From: Saprospiraceae bacterium
GTDB lineage: Bacteria > Bacteroidota > Bacteroidia > Chitinophagales > Saprospiraceae
DNA length: 64,000 nt
Assembly (NCBI GenBank): GCA_016710115.1
Contig: JADJLN010000001.1
Location: forward strand, 1 to 64,000
Direction: 5' to 3'
Part shown: positions 10,104 to 19,841 of the stretch, piece after piece
How positions within the stretch are numbered: the first letter of the stretch is position 1
Layout: every line of letters begins with the position of its first letter
Notes under the pieces: generated by a model
Seen by the model: only the letters and a program-made list of their open reading frames with translations
The model's database searches: none
Told to the model about the DNA's origin: nothing
Translations under genes and position numbers: made by a program

Positions 10104-11279
10104 TCAGATGTTTTCTTCGGGATAAAATCGTTCCCCGTTCTGCGCCAGGCTTCGAAGCAATGGACTGCAGCGATATCGGGGATCATGATAATTATTAAAA
10201 AGGCGATTCATCCTGGATTCACATGTGGCGATCCCCCATTCATCCGCCCATCGCAACAGTCCTTTGGGATAATTGACACCCAGTGTCATCGCCTGATCGA
10301 TATCATCACGGGATGCGATTTGATAATAGAGTGCATCCGCCGCTTCATTGATCAACATGACGATCACTCGTTCTGCCAGTCGACGCTGTTTTTCCGAATC
10401 GACCGGTTTGATGGGGGATTCGGAAGTGCTGGTATGTCGATAATCATAAAATCCTCTTCCGGATTTTCGACCCAGCCATCCGGCATCAACCAATCGTCGT
10501 TGTGTAAATGAAGGCTGATATCGCGGTTCAAAATAACAGGCCGTCCACACAGATTCAGTTACGGCATAATTCACATCGTGACCGATGAAATCCATGAGTT
10601 CGAAGGGACCCATGCGAAAACCGCCGACCTCTTTCAGGGCTGTATCAATTTCTTCCATGGTCCCCAGACCTTCTTCGAGCAGTCGGATGGATTCACTGTA
10701 AAATGACCGCGCAATTCGATTGACAATAAATCCGGGAGTATCCTTTGCCACTACCGGATATTTCCCCCATTCCGTCATCCACTGTTGCAATTTGCCGGGT
10801 AGTGCTGGGTCGGTCTGGAGGGCAGGAATAATTTCAACCAGTTTCATCACGGGTGCCGGATTGAAAAAATGCAAACCGATCACGCGTTCCGGATGGTCAC
10901 AACTTGCGGCGATGGATGCGATCGAAAGGGAAGATGTATTGGTGGCCAGGATGGCATCCCGGGCGACAATGGATTCCAACTGGCGAAAAACAGACTTTTT
11001 CACATCCAGATCTTCCACTATGGCTTCGATCACCAGGACGCATGGTTCGAGCGCCTGCATTTCAGAAGCAAAAGTGTGTCGGCCCAAAATGGATGCTGCC
11101 TCCTCACTGGACAACCGCCCTTTTTCCACCAGCTTGTCCAGAATTTTTCTCAGATTTTCTCGGGCCTGCTCCAGGGCTTCCTGCCGATTGTCAAACAGGA
11201 TTACCTCATGCCCGGCAGTAGCTGCAACCTGAGCAATGCCGGATCCCATAGCGCCACTGCCGATGATTCCAATATACAT
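10104..11279 (-). CDS. 3-hydroxyacyl-CoA dehydrogenase (PaaH/Hbd type)
   Basis: NAD-dependent oxidation of 3-hydroxyacyl-CoA to 3-ketoacyl-CoA. Rossmann motif IGIIGSGAMGSGIAQ at the N-terminus, catalytic region LATNTSSLSI, GLHFFNPAPVMKLVE with the active-site His, and TPGFIVNRIAR. About 391 residues: one NAD-binding domain followed by two copies of the C-terminal dimerisation domain (GPFELMDFIGHDV and YPKGLLRWADEWG), as in PaaH, longer than clostridial Hbd (about 280). The ATG at 11279 follows AGAGGAAG and a promoter element; the longer frame start is not needed. First gene of a two-gene unit with the downstream thioesterase. Confidence 0.9.
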   Translation of the reverse strand: MYIGIIGSGAMGSGIAQVAATAGHEVILFDNRQEALEQARENLRKILDKLVEKGRLSSEEAASILGRHTFASEMQALEPCVLVIEAIVEDLDVKKSVFRQLESIVARDAILATNTSSLSIASIAASCDHPERVIGLHFFNPAPVMKLVEIIPALQTDPALPGKLQQWMTEWGKYPVVAKDTPGFIVNRIARSFYSESIRLLEEGLGTMEEIDTALKEVGGFRMGPFELMDFIGHDVNYAVTESVWTACYFEPRYQPSFTQRRLVDAGWLGRKSGRGFYDYRHTSTSESPIKPVDSEKQRRLAERVIVMLINEAADALYYQIASRDDIDQAMTLGVNYPKGLLRWADEWGIATCESRMNRLFNNYHDPRYRCSPLLRSLAQNGERFYPEENI

Positions 11280-11297
11280 ATGACTTCCTCTTTGATG

Positions 11298-11325
11298 CAA
11301 ATGTACAGCTTCCCCGGAGGCTCAA
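11298..11325 (-). promoter_or_regulatory. Promoter for the dehydrogenase/thioesterase operon
   Basis: On the minus strand TTG (11325-11323) is followed after 17 nt by TACATTTG (11305-11298), a full match to the Bacteroidota TTG-N17-23-TAnnTTTG promoter. It lies over the end of rnhB and 18 nt before the dehydrogenase ATG. Confidence 0.65.
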
Positions 11326-11930
11326 CTGCCGAACTGTTCAGCGATGCGGATGCCCTCCAGTTTGAAGGTCTTGCGGTGATGGATTGTGGGGCCGTATCGG
11401 GCCAATGCCTGTCGATGAAAGGAGGTCGGGTAACCCTTGTTTTCCAGCCATCCGAACCGGGGATCCGCTGTGTGGAGGAGGTTCATATGTTCGTCCCGAT
11501 GGGTTTTGGCCAGAATGGAAGCTGCGGCAATGGATCGGAATTTGCCATCCCCACCCACAATACAGGTGTGCGGAACACCCAAATAGGCATTGAACCGATT
11601 TCCATCGATGATCAGGTGTTGAGGAACGGGAGTCAGCTGACCGATGGCCCGGTGCATGGCCAGAATGGACGCCTGAAGGATATTGATCTGATCGATCTCT
11701 TCCTCGGTGCAGGAAGTCACGGCCCAGGACAGCGCTTCTTTTTCAATAATCGGGCGCAACAGCTCACGCTGTTTTTCGGTGAGTTGTTTAGAATCGTGCA
11801 ACAGGGGATGATTCCACCCGGCAGGTAAAATAACTGCTGCTGCAAATACAGGGCCGGCCAGGCAACCTCTGCCGGCCTCATCACATCCGGCTTCCAGGAT
11901 CCCTTTCTGATATCCGCCTCGCAGTGCCAT
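11322..11930 (-). CDS. rnhB: Ribonuclease HII
   Basis: Endonuclease that cleaves the RNA strand of RNA-DNA hybrids and removes misincorporated ribonucleotides. 202 residues with the type 2 RNase H active-site motif CDEAGRGCLAGPV (D and E of DEAGRG), LIIDGNRF with the third carboxylate, and the C-terminal DPRFGWLENKGYPTSFH region. Cytoplasmic. The start codon is only 4 nt from a perfect TACCTTTG element, so the transcript may be leaderless. Divergently transcribed from the ABC transporter genes. Confidence 0.95.
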   Translation of the reverse strand: MALRGGYQKGILEAGCDEAGRGCLAGPVFAAAVILPAGWNHPLLHDSKQLTEKQRELLRPIIEKEALSWAVTSCTEEEIDQINILQASILAMHRAIGQLTPVPQHLIIDGNRFNAYLGVPHTCIVGGDGKFRSIAAASILAKTHRDEHMNLLHTADPRFGWLENKGYPTSFHRQALARYGPTIHHRKTFKLEGIRIAEQFGS

Positions 11931-11934
11931 GGAT

Positions 11935-11942
11935 CAAAGGTA
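11935..11942 (-). promoter_or_regulatory. Promoter -7 element for rnhB, leaderless spacing
   Basis: Minus-strand TACCTTTG, then ATCC, then the rnhB ATG. With transcription normally starting a few nt after this box, the mRNA would begin at or next to the start codon. Confidence 0.6.
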
Positions 11943-12008
11943 GTGTGTGTGTCTTGTTTCTGAAGAGCGACAGAATTCAAATCCGGAGCTTTGCCAACCC
12001 GAAGGAAT

Positions 12009-12016
12009 TATCTTTG
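12009..12016 (+). promoter_or_regulatory. Promoter -7 element for the ABC/FtsX operon, leaderless spacing
   Basis: TATCTTTG, then ACTC, then the ATG at 12021. A TTTG at 11990-11993 lies 15 nt upstream, slightly closer than usual for a -33 box. Confidence 0.6.
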
Positions 12017-12020
12017 ACTC

Positions 12021-12659
12021 ATGATTCACGCGACCGGGCTGTCCTATCAATATCCAGGAGGGAAACTGATCACCTTCCCGGATATCCATGGAGAATCGAA
12101 TGATCGACTCCTGATCCTCGGTGAATCCGGTACAGGTAAAACCACTTTGCTTCAGTTATTGTCCGGATTGCGACAACCGAAAACCGGACAAGTGCTGATC
12201 CATGGTCATGATCTCCAGCAAGTGCCCAGACGGGAACAGGATCAATTTCGCGGGAGATATATCGGCATGGTTTTCCAGACGCCTCATTTTTTGCAGGCAC
12301 TCAATGTGGAAGAGAATATCCTCCTGGCTCAGCGTCTGGCCGGCCAACCGGTCGATCGACAGGCCATTATCCGATTGCTGGAGCAGGTCGGGCTCAGCCA
12401 TCGGATTCACGCATTTCCGCGCCATTGCAGTCAGGGTGAACAGCAGCGACTTTCCCTGGCCAGAGCATTGATCAACAAACCGGATATCCTGCTGGCAGAT
12501 GAACCGACAAGCGCCCTGGATGACCGCCATTGCCAGGAAGTGGTCGGTCTGCTGGAGGCGCAGACGGCAGCTGTACGGTCAACCCTGATCATCGTCACGC
12601 ATGATCAACGAATCAAGGATCGCATTCCTCACACGATCACACTGAAGCACCATGTATAG
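12021..12659 (+). CDS. ABC transporter ATP-binding protein (LolD/MacB-like family)
   Basis: 212-residue ATPase with Walker A GESGTGKTT, Q-loop MVFQTPHFL, signature CSQGEQQRLSLARAL and Walker B ILLADEPTSALD, then switch His ILVTHD-like IIVTHDQ. This subgroup powers mechanotransmission-type exporters such as LolCDE, MacB and FtsEX rather than import. It overlaps the next gene, an FtsX-fold permease, by 8 nt, so the two proteins make one transporter. The ATG follows a -7 element by 4 nt. Confidence 0.88.
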   Translation: MIHATGLSYQYPGGKLITFPDIHGESNDRLLILGESGTGKTTLLQLLSGLRQPKTGQVLIHGHDLQQVPRREQDQFRGRYIGMVFQTPHFLQALNVEENILLAQRLAGQPVDRQAIIRLLEQVGLSHRIHAFPRHCSQGEQQRLSLARALINKPDILLADEPTSALDDRHCQEVVGLLEAQTAAVRSTLIIVTHDQRIKDRIPHTITLKHHV

Positions 12660-13860
12660 TCTTTGGTTGAGTTGGAAGCACCTGGTTCACAAGCCGGCGC
12701 AGCTGACCCTGAATCTGGTGCTGCTGGCCCTGAGCACAGGATTGATCGCCGGGGTCATGATCTTCAATCAGATGGTGACAGAGCGACTGGATCGTAACCT
12801 GGCGGGCATAGATCTGGTGATTGGTGCAAAGGGGAGCCCGTTGCAGCTGATCCTGGCCGGGATGTATCATCTGGACGTGCCAACCGGGAATATTTCGCTT
12901 CAATCGGCAAAACCGTTCCTGCGTGCCGGTCATCCATTGATCGAGAGAGCTGTCCCGCTTTCTCTGGGAGACAGTTACCAGGGGTATCGGATCGTCGGCA
13001 CCGATTCATCCTTTCTTCAGTTATACGGGCTATCCATATCTCAAGGTCGGGCCAATCAATCACCCATGGATATCCTGGCGGGAGCGGGTGTGGCCAGGGC
13101 TCTGAATCTGAAGATCGGTCAGACATTCCAAAGTGTGCATGGACTGGATGACAATGTGGATCTGGAACATGCAGACAGTCCTGCCTTTCGCATCACAGGT
13201 ATTCTTGCCCCAAGCGGCACGGTAGCAGACCAGTTATTGTTGACCCCTCTGGAAAGTGTGTGGATGGTTCATGACCATGGTGATCATCCACATGATGAAG
13301 GCCAAACAGAAGCAGATCACGAGATCACAACCCTGTTGATCCAGTATAAAGTGCGCAATCACCTGACATTGAATTTACCCCGCAACATCAATGATAATAC
13401 GGATCTGATGGCAGCGTCGCCGGCAATGGAAATGAATCGGTTGTATCTGTTACTGGGTGCTGGCACGGACCTGCTGCACATGCTGGCCTGGATCATTCTG
13501 GTCGTTTCCGGCCTGAGTATATTTGTGAGCATGTACAGTTCGCTGCAGGCTAGAAGATATGAACTGGCGCTGATGCGGGTCATGGGGAGTACACCAGGCG
13601 GACTGTTCCGCCTGATCATCCAGGAAGGCTTCCTGCTTGCGTTGGGAGGCGGGATTCTCGGTCTGTTCCTGGCTCATGCGGGCATATGGGCTGCCGGAAA
13701 TTTCCTGGAAAAAGAATGGCATTATGCCTTCGATGCCTGGATCTTTCTCCCGGAGGAAGGATGGCTGTTTCTCGGTGTTCTCCTGTTCGGCATCCTGGCT
13801 GCGTTGATCCCGGCGTGGCAGTCACGCAAGGTGGATATTGCCCAGACGCTGGTGGAGTAG
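12652..13860 (+). CDS. FtsX-like ABC permease
   Basis: 402-residue inner-membrane protein of the MacB/FtsX type VII ABC fold. One N-terminal membrane helix (LTLNLVLLALSTGLIAGVMI), a large periplasmic domain of about 230 residues, then three helices beginning near LLHMLAWIILVVSGLSIFV and ending with LFLGVLLFGILAALIPAW. The coupling-helix region ARRYELALMRVMGST is typical. A His/Asp-rich segment (HDHGDHPHDEG) in the periplasmic domain could bind metal; that is speculation. Substrate cannot be told: lipoprotein release, macrolide or peptide export are all possible. Confidence 0.85.
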   Translation: MYSLWLSWKHLVHKPAQLTLNLVLLALSTGLIAGVMIFNQMVTERLDRNLAGIDLVIGAKGSPLQLILAGMYHLDVPTGNISLQSAKPFLRAGHPLIERAVPLSLGDSYQGYRIVGTDSSFLQLYGLSISQGRANQSPMDILAGAGVARALNLKIGQTFQSVHGLDDNVDLEHADSPAFRITGILAPSGTVADQLLLTPLESVWMVHDHGDHPHDEGQTEADHEITTLLIQYKVRNHLTLNLPRNINDNTDLMAASPAMEMNRLYLLLGAGTDLLHMLAWIILVVSGLSIFVSMYSSLQARRYELALMRVMGSTPGGLFRLIIQEGFLLALGGGILGLFLAHAGIWAAGNFLEKEWHYAFDAWIFLPEEGWLFLGVLLFGILAALIPAWQSRKVDIAQTLVE

Positions 13861-13905
13861 ACCCCACGGAATCTGATAGTCAAATCGAAAAGGTTTCCAG
13901 GTCTA

Positions 13906-15520
13906 TTAGTGCTTGACCATCTCCGATTGGAACAGGTTATCCTGCACCATCACCTGCACCATGTACACACCGGGGGTACAGGACGATACATCAACCCATA
14001 GCTGGATGGATGAGATCGCTTTTTCCAGAACGATCTGTCCCTGAAGATTGATGATTCGGATCCATGATTGACCAGGAACGGGTGTAATGGGCAATTTCAC
14101 CAATACAGACTCACCTGCGGGATTCGGAACCAACATGCATGGCAGGACCGTGGACGGAAAATGCACATTCACCGGTAGTTCGTTGATGGTTTTCTGGTCC
14201 AGTCCGAGGGTCCATCCGGTATTCATGCCCTGGCCGGAATAGGCCCCCCGATAGGTCCAGTCGCGTTGGTCGCCGTTAAAATCACGGTATACATCGGTCA
14301 GGTCCTTAAACGGTTCACTGGAGATCAAGCTGGTTTGCAAGGGTGTTGCCGTCACTGGATAGACATCGATGATCGCAATGTCATTTGCGGTATTGGTGAT
14401 GTAATCCAGCGCATTGAACATGCTGGCGGTGCTGTTTTCTTCCAGCAGGACAGATTGGCTTCCACCACCCACAATGCGGATGGGCGTAGCATGATCGGAA
14501 AAAACGGCATTTCCGGTAACGATCTTCGGGTAAGCCGGATCTGTGTCCATCAGGCGTATACCCCAGAGTTGATCCCCGATAATGGTGTTGTGAAACACAG
14601 ACAGATTTCTCGGTTGAAATCCGTTGTGCGCTTGAAACGTGACCCCATTTCCACCGGCATGATTCACACAGATATTATTGTAGAACGCAATATTTCCAGT
14701 GCCTTGAAAAAGGGACTCGACCGGATTTTGCCACAGGAAATTTCCATAGATCTCGTACAGGTCATTGGCACCGTCGCCGGTTGCCGGAAAATTACCGACG
14801 AGGAGATTGGGTCGGGCGTTACCGCCTGTCGATGCGTTTTCTGCTTTCGAAAATATATTATGCCGAATGATGGTTTTTCCATTGAGTGTCATGCCGGGGC
14901 TATTCCGGCTGCCGACATTCTGGTGTTTGATTTCCACATTATATCCCAGGGTATTGGTGATCACATTCCATTCAATCAGTCCGTTGACAAATGGAGCTGA
15001 ACCATCTGAATTGCCGAGATACATACCGGTTCCGGCTCCTTCGATTCTGCACCTTCGTATGACCCAGTCCCAGGTCGTACATTTTGTACTGATCCCGACC
15101 GTCTGCTGATCACCTCCATGGCCGACAATCTGGATGCTGTCCAGGAGAATATGATGAGCCCAGTTGCCGGCAGTGCCCTCTGCTTTAATCGCATCGATAT
15201 AGGGAATATTCTGGCCATCAATTCTGATCTGGTGTAATTCGACAAATGCGGATGTTTTGATACTGACGGTGTTGCAACAGGCATTCCCCAGGAATACGGT
15301 GGCGTCATTTTGTCCGATGAGTACGATTGGTGCTGAGGCGGTGCCGACCAAGTTGTACAACTTGAGCGGTTCGGTATAGGTGCCCGGTTCAAAAAGCAGC
15401 GTGTCACCCGGTTGCAAGGTGGCAACCAGTGCAGAATAATTCGAGGGGATCAGCGGTGATGGGCTGTGCGCAAATGCGGACGGCCATCAGGAGGAGAATA
15501 CCAGGTGTATAGATGTTCAT
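13906..15520 (-). CDS. Secreted parallel beta-helix protein with T9SS sorting domain (frameshift in signal region)
   Basis: The main frame encodes right-handed beta-helix repeats (LQPGDTLLFEPGTYTEP, IIRHNIFSK, IAFYNNICVN, LSVFHNTIIG), then a T9SS type A sorting domain (MLVPNPAGESVLVKL, GVYMVQVMV, SEMVKH). A signal peptide MNIYTPGILLLMAVRICAQ starts at ATG 15520 but is one base out of frame with the mature part; joining them needs a single-base change around 15450-15475. The in-frame TTG at 15417 would give no signal peptide and is unlikely. Such proteins often bind or cleave polysaccharide, but no catalytic residues were recognised. About 537 residues after repair. Confidence 0.75.
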
Positions 15521-15614
15521 GTTTTGGTATTTCAACAGCTAAAATGAGAATGTATGTGTAGTGAACCAGAGAGCTGTTGTTTTTTCAAAAATAAGAAATG
15601 GATATCAGTCATAT

Positions 15615-15646
15615 AAAAAAGGGGTCGAACAGCTGTCCGACCCCCG
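15615..15646 (-). terminator. Intrinsic terminator of pepP
   Basis: On the minus strand the arms GGGGTCGGACAG and CTGTTCGACCCC form a 12-bp stem with almost no loop, followed by TTTTTT. It lies 45 nt past the pepP stop. Confidence 0.75.
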
Positions 15647-15690
15647 TACGTTTTTATCCGAGTTAACCATTTCAGGCTATCCTCCTGGTC

Positions 15691-16989
15691 TTATTGCAGG
15701 ACCTTTGCATTCATTAAATCCTCGATCTCTTCCACTTCGACCGGAATGTGACCCATCAGATCAACCGGTTCATGGTCGGTGACCAGAATATCGTTTTCGA
15801 TCCGGATACCAAAACCTTCTTCGGGGATATAGATACCGGGTTCGCAGGTAAAGACCATACCGGCCTGGATCGGATCATAGCGATGATTGCTGTCGTGTAC
15901 ATCCAGTCCCAGATGGTGGGATGTACCGTGCATGAAATACTTTTTATAGGCAGGCCAATCGGGATCCTGTTTTTTGATATCCTCCTTACTGATCAGGCCA
16001 AGACCCAACAATTCGCTTTCCATCAGCAGGCCGACTTCTTTCTGATAATCGGTCAGGTTGTTGCCGGGAACCAGCATGGTGGTGGCCTCTTTCATCACGC
16101 GCAATACCGAATTGTAAACCGCTTTCTGTCGTTCCGTGAAAATTCCGTTTACCGGAATGGTGCGGGTGAGGTCGGCAGAATAATTGGCGTATTCTGCTCC
16201 GAAATCGAGAAGCAATAATTCACCATCCTTGCATTCCTCCTTGTTCTCATTGTAATGAAGGACGCAATTGTTCTTTCCTGATCCAATGATCGGATGATAT
16301 CCATGCCAGGATCGATTGCGAATAAACTCATGACTGATCTCAGCTTCAATTTCATATTCCATGACACCCGGCTTGACAAATTGCAGCACCCGGCGAAACG
16401 CCTTGTTCGTGATATCCATGGAGTGTCTCATGATCCCGATCTCGATATCGGATTTGATCATCAGTTGCTTCTTCAATATGGGTTGAGCACGGTGATATTT
16501 ATGACCCGGATATTTTGCCATCAGGTCTCTTGCCAACCGTGTATCGCGAGATTCAACTTCGGGTTGGAACCGATCATTTTCCGGAGTGTTGATATAGATC
16601 CGCTTGGCCAGCAGGAACAGTTCATGGAGGACGGGTTCCATTTCATCCAGAAAGTACACCTTGTCAATTCCAGATATTTTACGCGCATCCTCTTTGGTGT
16701 ATTTATAACCTTCCCAAATGGAGATTTTTTCATTGCTCCGCTTGATGAAAGCGACTTCGCGGAACGCTTCCTTGATACAATCCGGAAACAGGACAATGAT
16801 TCCTTCAGGCTGGTCAAGACCGGACAGATAGAAGAAGTTGCTGTTCTGCCGAAATTCGAAATACTGATCACCGTTGCGCGGCATCTGGTCGTTCGAATGG
16901 AATATAGCAATGGACTCGGGCTTCATTTCCCGGGCAAAGCGGCGGCGATTCTGGATGAACAGCTGGGGATCAATTGGATCGTAACGCAT
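15691..16989 (-). CDS. pepP: Xaa-Pro aminopeptidase (aminopeptidase P, M24B)
   Basis: Removes an N-terminal residue when proline is second. 432 residues: N-terminal creatinase-like domain (FYLSGLDQPEGIIVLFPD), then the pita-bread metallopeptidase domain with all dinuclear-metal ligands visible: Asp in LLLDFGAEY, Asp in YSADLTRTIPV, His in GTSHHLGLDVHD, Glu in FTCEPGIYIP and Glu in GIRIENDILVT. No signal peptide, so cytoplasmic. The ATG at 16989 is chosen over an upstream frame extension rich in unlikely residues. Followed by an intrinsic terminator. Confidence 0.93.
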   Translation of the reverse strand: MRYDPIDPQLFIQNRRRFAREMKPESIAIFHSNDQMPRNGDQYFEFRQNSNFFYLSGLDQPEGIIVLFPDCIKEAFREVAFIKRSNEKISIWEGYKYTKEDARKISGIDKVYFLDEMEPVLHELFLLAKRIYINTPENDRFQPEVESRDTRLARDLMAKYPGHKYHRAQPILKKQLMIKSDIEIGIMRHSMDITNKAFRRVLQFVKPGVMEYEIEAEISHEFIRNRSWHGYHPIIGSGKNNCVLHYNENKEECKDGELLLLDFGAEYANYSADLTRTIPVNGIFTERQKAVYNSVLRVMKEATTMLVPGNNLTDYQKEVGLLMESELLGLGLISKEDIKKQDPDWPAYKKYFMHGTSHHLGLDVHDSNHRYDPIQAGMVFTCEPGIYIPEEGFGIRIENDILVTDHEPVDLMGHIPVEVEEIEDLMNAKVLQ

Positions 16990-17176
16990 GGTTCTCTCTC
17001 TCAGTTTGTGCGTAAAAGGAACGTAAAGTACGGGTAATGGAGGGAATGCGCAAGATGATCCAGTCCGGCTCATGCCCTTGGCTGTTCGAGCAAGGTATCC
17101 GAAACAGATCCAATAACACAGCCGGATTGTTTCTGTACATCCGGATCAACGGCTGTCAGGCCGAACCGGAAGTGGT

Positions 17177-18166
17177 TCAGTTACCCCGCATCAAATAGCG
17201 TCGGGGTCCCCATTCCAGGGAACTCACATGTCGCCAGGTATCCAGAAAGATGAAGAGGAATTCACCATTTTTCAAACCGACCTCCAGCATATACTTTTCC
17301 CCTCCTTCGGAGACATTTTTGTCGACTTTTTCATCCAGACTTTTGATCTCCAACCGTTTTTCGACCCATTCGGTACCGCCATCTTCAAAAAGCAACCGGG
17401 TCTTGAATGTGAGGTAATCAACGATCTGCGTTTCAATTCGCGCCCCGGTTTCAGCCAGTAGAGCACTGTCTGCCAGGAGATCAGCAATGGACAACTGAAG
17501 TGAATCGATGAGATCCACTTCCTTTTTTTTCAGTTTTTTCTTTTTGAGGGTGTGTTCGATCTCTCGTGTAAACCGGAATGAGGTGCTGTCATCTATCGAC
17601 AGGATCTGCTGTTTGTTATTGACCTGATCGATGAGTAAAAAGGGCATGATCGAAGATCCCCAGAGAGAATCTTTGTCAGCCAGAAAATTCTCTCTGCGAT
17701 CTGTATACCATTCCCCCTTGGTGTCATATTCTTTCTGGGAGAGAAGAGGAAGCCAGAAGATGATCTCCTTTTCATTGGGAGACCGTTTGAAGATCACGGC
17801 ATCCGCCTGGCGATATTTGTTGAGGATCACTTTCAGATGGCCCTGCAAGGTCGGGTTGCGGGCATTCATCAGGTTGAGGATATAGCCGTAATCGGCTGGA
17901 TTGATATTGTTGATACTGTAAACTCCGGCGATATCCGGGCCCTCGATAAACAGGTTATTCTGGGTAACACCAAAACTGTATTCACCCGGACCGAAACTGG
18001 ATTTTCGGGTGTCGGGTATTTCCAGTTCGGAAGGTCGGAATTGCCATCCGATCAGATCGGTGGGATCCTGAAACTTGCGATCACTCACATAGGTGTAGGA
18101 CACAAATTGGGCAGACAGTATGGAGACATACAGGAAGAGAATGCTTGTAGAGAGCCAGTGTTTCAT
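17177..18166 (-). CDS. Secreted protein of unknown function
   Basis: Not recognised. 329 residues with a signal peptide (STSILFLYVSILSAQ), a mixed alpha/beta body and a lysine-rich segment (LKKKKLKKKE) near residue 210 followed by a region likely to be coiled coil (LQLSIADLLADSALLAE). The C-terminal part (GGEKYMLEVGLKNGEFLFIFLD) looks like a small beta domain. I compared it mentally with GldN and PorN because of its size and acidic, secreted character, but the GldN core motifs are absent. It has its own promoter element 4 nt upstream. Confidence 0.7.
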   Translation of the reverse strand: MKHWLSTSILFLYVSILSAQFVSYTYVSDRKFQDPTDLIGWQFRPSELEIPDTRKSSFGPGEYSFGVTQNNLFIEGPDIAGVYSINNINPADYGYILNLMNARNPTLQGHLKVILNKYRQADAVIFKRSPNEKEIIFWLPLLSQKEYDTKGEWYTDRRENFLADKDSLWGSSIMPFLLIDQVNNKQQILSIDDSTSFRFTREIEHTLKKKKLKKKEVDLIDSLQLSIADLLADSALLAETGARIETQIVDYLTFKTRLLFEDGGTEWVEKRLEIKSLDEKVDKNVSEGGEKYMLEVGLKNGEFLFIFLDTWRHVSSLEWGPRRYLMRGN

Positions 18167-18170
18167 GTGT

Positions 18171-18178
18171 CAAAGATA
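18171..18178 (-). promoter_or_regulatory. Promoter -7 element, leaderless spacing
   Basis: Minus-strand TATCTTTG, then ACAC, then the ATG at 18166. Third gene in the window with exactly 4 nt between box and start codon. Confidence 0.6.
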
Positions 18179-18501
18179 CGGGTTTGGTCCAGCACGATCC
18201 CGGAAGGATGCGGAAAAGCAGATCCACAGGATCCCGATTGAAAACGCAGGCCATATTGGTGCCTGGCCAGCAGCATGTTTCCAACCTTGGTAGTTGGTCC
18301 ATCACGGTTGGCAGGTCAGGCAGGAGCCGGTTGTCCTGATTGAATCGGGGTCGTGGGCCAGAGACTCCGAACGCCGGATTCCAAGCACCAAATACGGCCC
18401 ACTGCATTTTTGCCGGTTTCTTAACATCTCTGCATCATGACTTAACGACACGATAAGACTGAAAAGGTGATCATCTTCGTCTTTAGAAAAACGAACCGGC
18501 T
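18179..18501. other. Intergenic stretch without recognised features
   Basis: Divergent gene boundary between the secreted protein and the lipoprotein. No open frame with coding character, repeat or convincing hairpin was seen. Confidence 0.5.
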
Positions 18502-19689
18502 ATGAAACTTCATTACACTTTCCCCATCTTGTTGGTCCTGCTTTTGGGAGCGTGTAGCTCGCCACAGCGTTTCTACGAAAAAGGAAAATATACCAAAGCC
18601 GTTGAAGAAGCGCTGGAACTGGTCCGAAAGGGCAAGGCGGAAGATGCAGATATCCGCACCCTGGAGCTGGCGTTCAATCAGATGAATACCCGGGATATCA
18701 GTCAGTTGGAGAAGCTGCTGAACAGTCCTTCGCCGGATCGTTGGGAAGAGATACTTCCGGTCGCTGACCGGATCGACGAACGCCAGGAGTGGATCAAACC
18801 CTACTTGCCGATCACCCTGCCCAATGCGGGTACAACCGTGTCCTTGCGGTTATATCCATTACGGGATCTGATCCCCCAGGCTCGTGTAAAGGCTGCCGAA
18901 CGTCGGGTGGTACTGGGTGAACAGGCACTCGATCTGGCCGAACAGGGGAACAAGCAAGCCGCCCGGGAAGCGTACAGCCATTTTACGAAAAGCCTGGCCT
19001 ATCGCCCTGGTGATGGACCTACCCGTTCCCTTCAGGATCGCGCAGAGTCGTTGAGTTACAGCTATATGCGCCTCCTGGTCGACAACCAGGCCCGTGCGTT
19101 TTTACCAGGAGGATACCGGATCCAACTGGAATCGACCTTCAGCGAATCTGTCGATCATCGGTGGTTGCGCATCATGCCAGACAACGATCCTTGCAAGGAT
19201 TGTGACCTGGAAACCATCATTGTCCTGCTGGATGTGGACGTGAGTCCGGACGGTATCGAAGAGCGCAAACGACGGGAACGAAATTCAGTTGAAGATGGAT
19301 TCCGATATGCGCTCGACAAAAACGGAAACGTGATGAAGGATACCAGTGGAAACGATATCAAAATCACCGTATACAAGGAGGTCTGGGCGGATGTATTTGA
19401 GACCCGACAGTTTAAAGCTGCCCGCCTCGAGGGCATGATGGAAGTGCGTGATCTGCGTTCGGGAAAGATCCTGCGTCGCATTCCCGTTGCAGCGGAGACC
19501 CAGTTTCGCGCGGAAAGTGTATGGTTTCAGGGGGATAAACGGGCCCTTGATCCGCAAACGGTCAAGCAGCTGAAAAATCATCCCGTACCGTATCCAAGCG
19601 AACAGAATATCCTGACAGATGCAGCTGACCTGTTCCGGCAGGAGGTGGGTCGGCAGGCCAGGGAAAACAGAAAGCTCTTCCTCTTCTAA
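18502..19689 (+). CDS. Lipoprotein with TPR-like N-terminal region
   Basis: 395 residues with a type II signal peptide and lipobox LLGAC (Cys at about 18). The segment FYEKGKYTKAVEEALELVRKG and later QAAREAYSHFTKSLAYRPGD look like tetratricopeptide helices. The second half (residues about 190-340) is predicted beta-rich (WLRIMPDNDPCKDCDLETIIVLLDVDV) with a CKDC pair. Likely anchored in the outer membrane facing the periplasm. Function unknown; no enzyme motif. A strong terminator follows, so it is a single-gene unit. Confidence 0.8.
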   Translation: MKLHYTFPILLVLLLGACSSPQRFYEKGKYTKAVEEALELVRKGKAEDADIRTLELAFNQMNTRDISQLEKLLNSPSPDRWEEILPVADRIDERQEWIKPYLPITLPNAGTTVSLRLYPLRDLIPQARVKAAERRVVLGEQALDLAEQGNKQAAREAYSHFTKSLAYRPGDGPTRSLQDRAESLSYSYMRLLVDNQARAFLPGGYRIQLESTFSESVDHRWLRIMPDNDPCKDCDLETIIVLLDVDVSPDGIEERKRRERNSVEDGFRYALDKNGNVMKDTSGNDIKITVYKEVWADVFETRQFKAARLEGMMEVRDLRSGKILRRIPVAAETQFRAESVWFQGDKRALDPQTVKQLKNHPVPYPSEQNILTDAADLFRQEVGRQARENRKLFLF

Positions 19690-19708
19690 ACGGCAATTCA
19701 TCCAGCTG

Positions 19709-19750
19709 ATCACCCGATTGAACATCCTTCGATCGGGTGATTTTTATTTT
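19709..19750 (+). terminator. Intrinsic terminator
   Basis: ATCACCCGAT at 19709-19718 pairs with ATCGGGTGAT at 19732-19741, followed by a T-rich tract to 19750. It ends the lipoprotein gene 20 nt after its stop. Confidence 0.85.
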
Positions 19751-19841
19751 GGGAAAGGGGGAATTGGCCAGGGTATTAATCTGGTCTGGCAGAACATGGA
19801 AAAATCACGTACTTTCAACTGCCGATTCTCAACCCGGGTGT

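Noticed and set aside
17177..18166. GldN/PorN identity for the secreted protein
   Set aside because: Size is similar but the conserved GldN core motifs are missing.
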